NCBI GenBank assembly: GCA_021160155.1 | Contig: JAGHDB010000128.1 | Coordinates: 1-10,258 of the forward strand | Source of the DNA: Bacteroidales bacterium | GTDB taxonomy: Bacteria > Bacteroidota > Bacteroidia > Bacteroidales > UBA12481 | Reading direction: 5' to 3' | DNA length: 10,258 bases | In this document: positions 6,726-10,258 of the stretch, piece after piece | Layout: each line of letters opens with the position of its first letter | How positions within the stretch are numbered: position 1 is the stretch's first letter | Made by a program: the position numbers and the translations under genes | The notes under the pieces: model-generated | Database searches by the model: none | Seen by the model: the letters and a program-made list of their open reading frames with translations, nothing else | Told to the model about the DNA's origin: nothing

Positions 6726-8612
6726 TCATAATTGTTTTTGGCTTTCTCCGACCAGTTTGAGCTTGAAATCTTTAATGGCAGAAAAACGGCCGAAAACCAC
6801 AACTTTATCTCCATAATGGAAATAGTCATCCCCATGAGGGATAAAATATTCTCCGTCCCGGTTGATCATCATGATGGATCCATCCTGATGGAACGGAATT
6901 TCTTTGATCTGGTGATTACTGACTGCTTTATTTTGTACCTGGATGATCTCCACATTAAATGATTCAAAGCTTTCAAAAAGGGTATGATATGTAGCTGGTC
7001 TGAAAATGATATTTTCAATGGCGGTAGCGATTACCTGGGCTCCGTCAAGTGATTCCACACCTATTTGATCCAGTTGGTTCACCACCTCTTTTTTATTGGC
7101 ACAAGAGATGATATTTCCATGTTTTAATTTTTCTCTCAGGATTTGGGCAATATGGTAATTCCGTTGTTCTGAATGGGTAAGGATGACAATATAGTCTCCG
7201 GGGTTGAGATGGTACTTTTTATAGATCCCTATATCGGTGGCGTTACCATGTATAGCTTTGATCCCTTTCAGGTTTAAACTGTCTGCTTTCTCTTTTTTCA
7301 GGTCGATAATGATGCTTTGTTTGTTATGCATCTTCAGGTTTTTAGCAAGAAAGACTCCTCTCCCGCCGCCTCCGATGATGAAAATTTTCTCTTCTTCTCC
7401 CTTTCCTTTTCCGGTGATCTGGTTAAATAACAAGGGGGCGAGAATACAGGTCAGTACCGCCAGTAAAATAAAGGATGTATTCATAGCCGGTGTAATCACC
7501 CCAAGATTCAGTCCGACTGCAGCAGCAGCAATGATCAGGCTGAGCCGGGACGAGAGCAAAATGCCACCGGATAGTGCTTTACGCCATCCGAAAAGACGGA
7601 TCCAGATCATGGAAGGCAGCGCTTTGATTAAAAAGAGCAGCACAAGAAGAGAAATAAGAAAGATCAACAATTGGCCGGCTTCCTGAAAAACCGCAAGATC
7701 GATTTTGGCTCCCACAAGAATGAAAAAGATCGGAATAAAAAAGCCATGCCCCATTCCATCCAGTTTCATCATCAGGGTTGAACGGTCTTTATCTGAAAAA
7801 TAAGAGATCAGGATGCCGGCCAGAAAAGCGCCAAGAATAACCTCTGTCTTAATGAGTTGGGATACCATTACAAAAAGCAGGATCAACGCCAGAACACCCC
7901 GGACTTTTATCTGGGAAGCGGCATGCGAGAGGGTGTTGAGAATCCGTTTGAAAAGGTTGACCTTAACCAGTATCCTGCCTAATTGATAAAAGACGAAGAA
8001 AAGAACAAACAGCGAAATAATCAGAAAGACTTCAAACCTGACTCCTTTTTCAATGATAGAAATAGTAAAGGTAAAAAGCAGAATACTCAGGATATCAGCC
8101 ACAGCAGCTGCCATAATAAGCATTTGACCGTAAGGTTGCTGAATTTCAGACCGGTTTTTGATAACCGGCATGATCACACCGAGTGATGAGGTGGAAATGA
8201 TCAGAGCGAAATACCAAATTTGTTTGATCGGGATAATGGTTCGCAGCAATAATGCGCTGAGGATAGCCAGCAACAGGGTCAGGATATAGATAATTACTCC
8301 GGTTAGTAATGGATTCTTTAACAGGCGGTCCCATGTGATCTTTCGGCGTGGAAAAGAATGGATCACTTTGGTGACATTAATCTCCAGACCACTTAGAAAC
8401 ATTAAAAAGACAAATCCCATCAAACCCAGAAAATTCAAATATTCCGATTCGGGTAAAATGTTTAATACAAAAGGCCCAATGATAATACCTAATCCGATTT
8501 CAAATACGACGGATGGTATCTGAACAATTCTGATTTGTGAGGTGATAATAGGAGAGAACCAGGCTAATCCTACGACAATAAAGAGAGGTAAAAAGTCTGA
8601 GCTGAAATCCAT
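6726..8612 (-). CDS. CPA2/Kef-type cation:proton antiporter with C-terminal RCK (TrkA-N/TrkA-C) domains
   Basis: A 628-residue inner-membrane protein. Residues about 5-398 form some 12-13 hydrophobic segments of the Na+/H+ exchanger fold. Residues 409-530 are a TrkA-N/RCK nucleotide-binding domain with the glycine-rich loop GGGGRG (414-419) and an acidic residue at the end of the second strand (D437). Residues about 551-612 resemble TrkA-C. Such proteins exchange K+ or Na+ for protons and are gated by nucleotide or ions bound to the RCK module. The ion-binding helix reads AAVADILS, with a single Asp173 preceded by Ala rather than the DD or QD seen in characterised relatives. Arg356 in LSSRLSLI may occupy the position of the basic residue of the NhaA/NapA family. 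The ATG lies 18 bp after the reductase stop, so the two genes are probably co-transcribed and possibly under the upstream GntR regulator. No Shine-Dalgarno site is visible. Which ion is carried cannot be told. Confidence 0.9.
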   Translation of the reverse strand: MDFSSDFLPLFIVVGLAWFSPIITSQIRIVQIPSVVFEIGLGIIIGPFVLNILPESEYLNFLGLMGFVFLMFLSGLEINVTKVIHSFPRRKITWDRLLKNPLLTGVIIYILTLLLAILSALLLRTIIPIKQIWYFALIISTSSLGVIMPVIKNRSEIQQPYGQMLIMAAAVADILSILLFTFTISIIEKGVRFEVFLIISLFVLFFVFYQLGRILVKVNLFKRILNTLSHAASQIKVRGVLALILLFVMVSQLIKTEVILGAFLAGILISYFSDKDRSTLMMKLDGMGHGFFIPIFFILVGAKIDLAVFQEAGQLLIFLISLLVLLFLIKALPSMIWIRLFGWRKALSGGILLSSRLSLIIAAAAVGLNLGVITPAMNTSFILLAVLTCILAPLLFNQITGKGKGEEEKIFIIGGGGRGVFLAKNLKMHNKQSIIIDLKKEKADSLNLKGIKAIHGNATDIGIYKKYHLNPGDYIVILTHSEQRNYHIAQILREKLKHGNIISCANKKEVVNQLDQIGVESLDGAQVIATAIENIIFRPATYHTLFESFESFNVEIIQVQNKAVSNHQIKEIPFHQDGSIMMINRDGEYFIPHGDDYFHYGDKVVVFGRFSAIKDFKLKLVGESQKQL

Positions 8613-8630
8613 ACCGAAATATACTAAATA

Positions 8631-9428
8631 TTACCGGTACATCTTATGATTAAGTGTTTTGTAAAGTGCCCAGTTGACAAAACCCGGGGCGATCCATTGA
8701 AAGAAGCTGAGTGCCTTACCCAATAGCGTTTGGGTGATTTTGAATTTTCGCCGCCGGATCAGTCGCATAACGGCACGACCTACATCCTCTTCGGTTTCAT
8801 GACCGCGGCGGTGGACTTCCATCAGGGAATTGTCATATTTAAGTACCTTTTTGCCGGGATAAGCTTTTACAAAACCCACACGTACCAATCCGAAATGAAC
8901 CCCGCTATGTCTCAATTCCGACTGAAGCGTCTGGGCAAGGGCTGTAAGTCCCATTTTCCCTACCGAGTAGGGTGCTGAATTAGGAATCCCCCGGATACCT
9001 CCTGACAGGCTGGAGATAAAAACCACACTGCCACGGGTCTGTTTGATAAATGGGAGAGCAGCCATAGTACAATAAACCGCACTCATCAGGTTGACATCAA
9101 TCACCTTTTTAAAGAATTCAGGAGTTAATTCTTCAAAAAAACCTCTCATGGGTAATCCGGCATTGTTGATAAGGTAATCCAACCGGTCAAAATGTGCGAC
9201 TGTCTGTTCAACCAGTTTCCGGCAAAATCCGGGATCAGTTACATCCCCCGGAATGGCCAGTGGCTGATAGCCCATGGATTGAAATTCAACTTGTGTGTTT
9301 CGCAATTGTTCCGGATTCCGCCCATTGATTACCACACGGGCTCCCTCCTCCATAAACATTCCGGCAATAGTTCTTCCGATTCCTCTGCTTGAACCGGTGA
9401 CAATCACAGTTTTATCCCTGAATTTCAT
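8631..9428 (-). CDS. Short-chain dehydrogenase/reductase (SDR), NAD(P)-dependent
   Basis: A 265-residue classical SDR with a Rossmann fold. The cofactor motif is TGSSRGIG (11-18), the structural motif NNAG (88-91), and the catalytic residues are Y154 and K158 in YSVGK, with Ser139/140 in FISS. Arg15 and the basic residue in NGRN (35-38) after the second strand suggest NADP(H) preference, which is inference. The tail (about 238-256) is hydrophobic and aromatic and might touch the membrane or form the substrate lid. The substrate is unknown. An in-frame ATG far upstream at 9656 would give 341 residues, but that extension overlaps the regulator gene and shows no SDR sequence; the chosen start stands ten residues before TGSSRGIG and follows a purine-rich AGAGAGAG. 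The gene lies between the GntR regulator and the antiporter, all on one strand, and is probably co-transcribed with the antiporter. Confidence 0.92.
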   Translation of the reverse strand: MKFRDKTVIVTGSSRGIGRTIAGMFMEEGARVVINGRNPEQLRNTQVEFQSMGYQPLAIPGDVTDPGFCRKLVEQTVAHFDRLDYLINNAGLPMRGFFEELTPEFFKKVIDVNLMSAVYCTMAALPFIKQTRGSVVFISSLSGGIRGIPNSAPYSVGKMGLTALAQTLQSELRHSGVHFGLVRVGFVKAYPGKKVLKYDNSLMEVHRRGHETEEDVGRAVMRLIRRRKFKITQTLLGKALSFFQWIAPGFVNWALYKTLNHKMYR

Positions 9429-9462
9429 CAGCTCTCTCTTATAATTAATAACCGGGAAGCTG

Positions 9463-9492
9463 TAAAGATAAACTATTTTCAGTGAGTCGAAA
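9463..9492 (-). promoter_or_regulatory. Possible promoter for the reductase-antiporter pair
   Basis: In the 103-bp gap between the regulator and the reductase, the - strand reads TTTCG (complement of 9488-9492) and, 17 bases on, TATCTTTA (complement of 9463-9470). This is a near match to the Bacteroidota TAnnTTTG element. If real, it gives a leader of roughly 30 bases and lets the reductase and antiporter be transcribed apart from the regulator. Both elements are imperfect. I see no copy of the TGTATATACA palindrome here. Confidence 0.22.
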
Positions 9493-9531
9493 TCGTTACT
9501 GAGAGACCGAATGTGCCTGCAAACAGCAAAT

Positions 9532-10239
9532 TTAAAAGGTGCCGTAAATAGCGTCAATATCTGTGTTGCAGAACACGGAAGAATAAATATGGAAGCCCAT
9601 CCGGTTGGTGCTGAGTTTTCTTTCAAGATGCAGAATCGGGAATCCCGGTTGTACACCTAAATATCCGGCTGTTTTCGGGTCGGCGGCAATGGCCCGTATA
9701 CGTTGTTCCCCGCCCCTGATTTCAATACTGTAATACCGGCGCAGAATATCAAACAGAGAATTGTTTTCAAATTTATGTACGGTAAACCGGGGCATGTTGA
9801 TGTTGGGCAGATAGTTGATATCGTAAAAAATAGAATGTCCTTCAAGTTGACGTAATCTTTCAAGAAAAATACAACCTGTTTCCTGTTCTACCTCATCCAG
9901 CGGAAAGATAAAAGGTTCAGGCCAGGTTCTGACATCGGGTTTTGTTAATACAATGGTTCTTAATTCCTTGTTTCTCAAAGCAGCCGTGGTTCCGGCTACC
10001 GATAATATTCCGATTCCGGTTGGGCTGTTACTTACAATGCTGCCTTTGCCCTGACGGGTGATTATGTATCCATCATAGGCCAGGCTGATCAGCGCCTGGC
10101 GCACCGTCGGCCGGGTTAGTCCGTATGTTCGGCACAATTCGTTCTCAGAGGGTAATAAATCTCCCTTCCGGTAAACCTCCTCTTCAATATGCTTCCGGAG
10201 TATCTCATACAATTTTTTGTGCCTGGGTATTTTTTTCAT
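9532..10239 (-). CDS. GntR family (HutC subfamily) transcriptional regulator with UTRA domain
   Basis: A 235-residue one-component regulator. Residues about 5-72 are the GntR winged helix-turn-helix, recognisable from LPSENELCRTYGLTRPTVRQ (29-48) and the wing GYIITRQGKGSIV. Residues about 90-230 are the UTRA effector domain of the HutC subfamily (FLERLRQLEG near 125-134, HLERKLS near 204-210). Members usually repress their own gene and adjacent transport or catabolic genes, and are released by a small ligand, often a sugar phosphate or amino-acid derivative. The ligand here is not readable. The reductase and antiporter follow on the same strand and are the natural targets, but genes beyond the window edge could equally be. 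The start is the first ATG, and the DNA-binding domain fits it. A palindrome typical of HutC-type operators lies nine bases upstream. Confidence 0.93.
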   Translation of the reverse strand: MKKIPRHKKLYEILRKHIEEEVYRKGDLLPSENELCRTYGLTRPTVRQALISLAYDGYIITRQGKGSIVSNSPTGIGILSVAGTTAALRNKELRTIVLTKPDVRTWPEPFIFPLDEVEQETGCIFLERLRQLEGHSIFYDINYLPNINMPRFTVHKFENNSLFDILRRYYSIEIRGGEQRIRAIAADPKTAGYLGVQPGFPILHLERKLSTNRMGFHIYSSVFCNTDIDAIYGTF

Positions 10240-10248
10240 GAATTAACT

Positions 10249-10258
10249 TGTATATACA
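10249..10258. promoter_or_regulatory. TGTATATACA palindrome, candidate GntR/HutC operator
   Basis: A perfect 10-base palindrome at the window edge, nine bases before the regulator ATG. The inner flank reads ACT, so the site would extend to a 16-base palindrome if the next three bases are AGT. GT-(N)-TA-(N)-AC cores are typical of HutC-subfamily operators, and TreR-like proteins bind TTGTATATACAA-type sites. Autoregulation by the adjacent GntR protein is inferred from position and motif. The site is cut by the window end, so its full symmetry is not visible. Confidence 0.55.

Noticed and set aside
6644..6835. 63-codon - strand frame spanning the end of the antiporter and the gap before clpB
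   Set aside because: Most of it overlaps the antiporter end in another frame, it runs through the probable terminator, and it has no ribosome binding site or recognisable product.
7237..7686. 149-codon open frame on the + strand inside the antiporter gene
   Set aside because: It is antisense to conserved membrane and RCK sequence, and its Pro/Ser/Arg-rich product is typical of a reverse-frame shadow.
9429..9656. N-terminal extension of the reductase (start at 9656, 341 residues)
   Set aside because: The extra 76 residues overlap the 3' end of the GntR gene in another frame, show no SDR features, and classical SDRs begin about ten residues before TGxxxGIG, as the start at 9428 does.
1..10258. 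Defence system, prophage, mobile element or CRISPR array
   Set aside because: All recognisable genes are chromosomal enzymes, a chaperone, a transporter and a regulator. No repeat-spacer pattern, transposase, integrase or terminal inverted repeats were seen.

Overview
The window looks like a chromosomal segment of a Bacteroidota bacterium. The ClpB sequence starts with the [16 protein letters not shown] N terminus I associate with that phylum, most starts lack a Shine-Dalgarno sequence, and the possible promoter upstream of clpB resembles the phylum's TTTG / TAnnTTTG pattern. Base composition looks even, and I see no insertion sequence, integrase, tRNA, rRNA or CRISPR array. The phylum assignment is inference from reading, not from a search.

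Layout. Bases 1-133 are an AT-rich leader ending in a strong ribosome binding site. Bases 134-3877 on the + strand hold two tandem, secreted, paralogous M14 (carboxypeptidase A-fold) proteins 12 bp apart. Convergent to them on the - strand is clpB (3929-6517). A 208-bp gap then holds a probable terminator and the clpB control region. Further along, and transcribed toward clpB, are a GntR/HutC-type regulator (9532-10239), a short-chain dehydrogenase/reductase (8631-9428) and a Kef-type cation:proton antiporter with a C-terminal RCK module (6726-8612). The last ten bases of the window form a palindrome just upstream of the regulator start, and it is a good candidate autoregulatory operator.

How the genes may work together. 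The two M14 proteins are probably co-transcribed and exported. The second keeps every zinc-carboxypeptidase active-site residue I can place. The first has lost all of them except the Asn-Arg substrate-binding pair, and its HxxE zinc motif is replaced by ExxH, with His and Glu exchanged. The most interesting reading of the window is therefore an active peptidase paired with a catalytically dead or re-purposed paralogue, both carrying an acidic DxDxDG-loop insertion. ClpB is a complete disaggregase. The regulator, reductase and antiporter may form one regulated unit; their shared physiological role cannot be read from sequence.

The convergent junction between the second M14 gene and clpB is compact (51 bp). 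Each of the two 3' coding ends contains a perfect inverted repeat, which could act as overlapping terminators.
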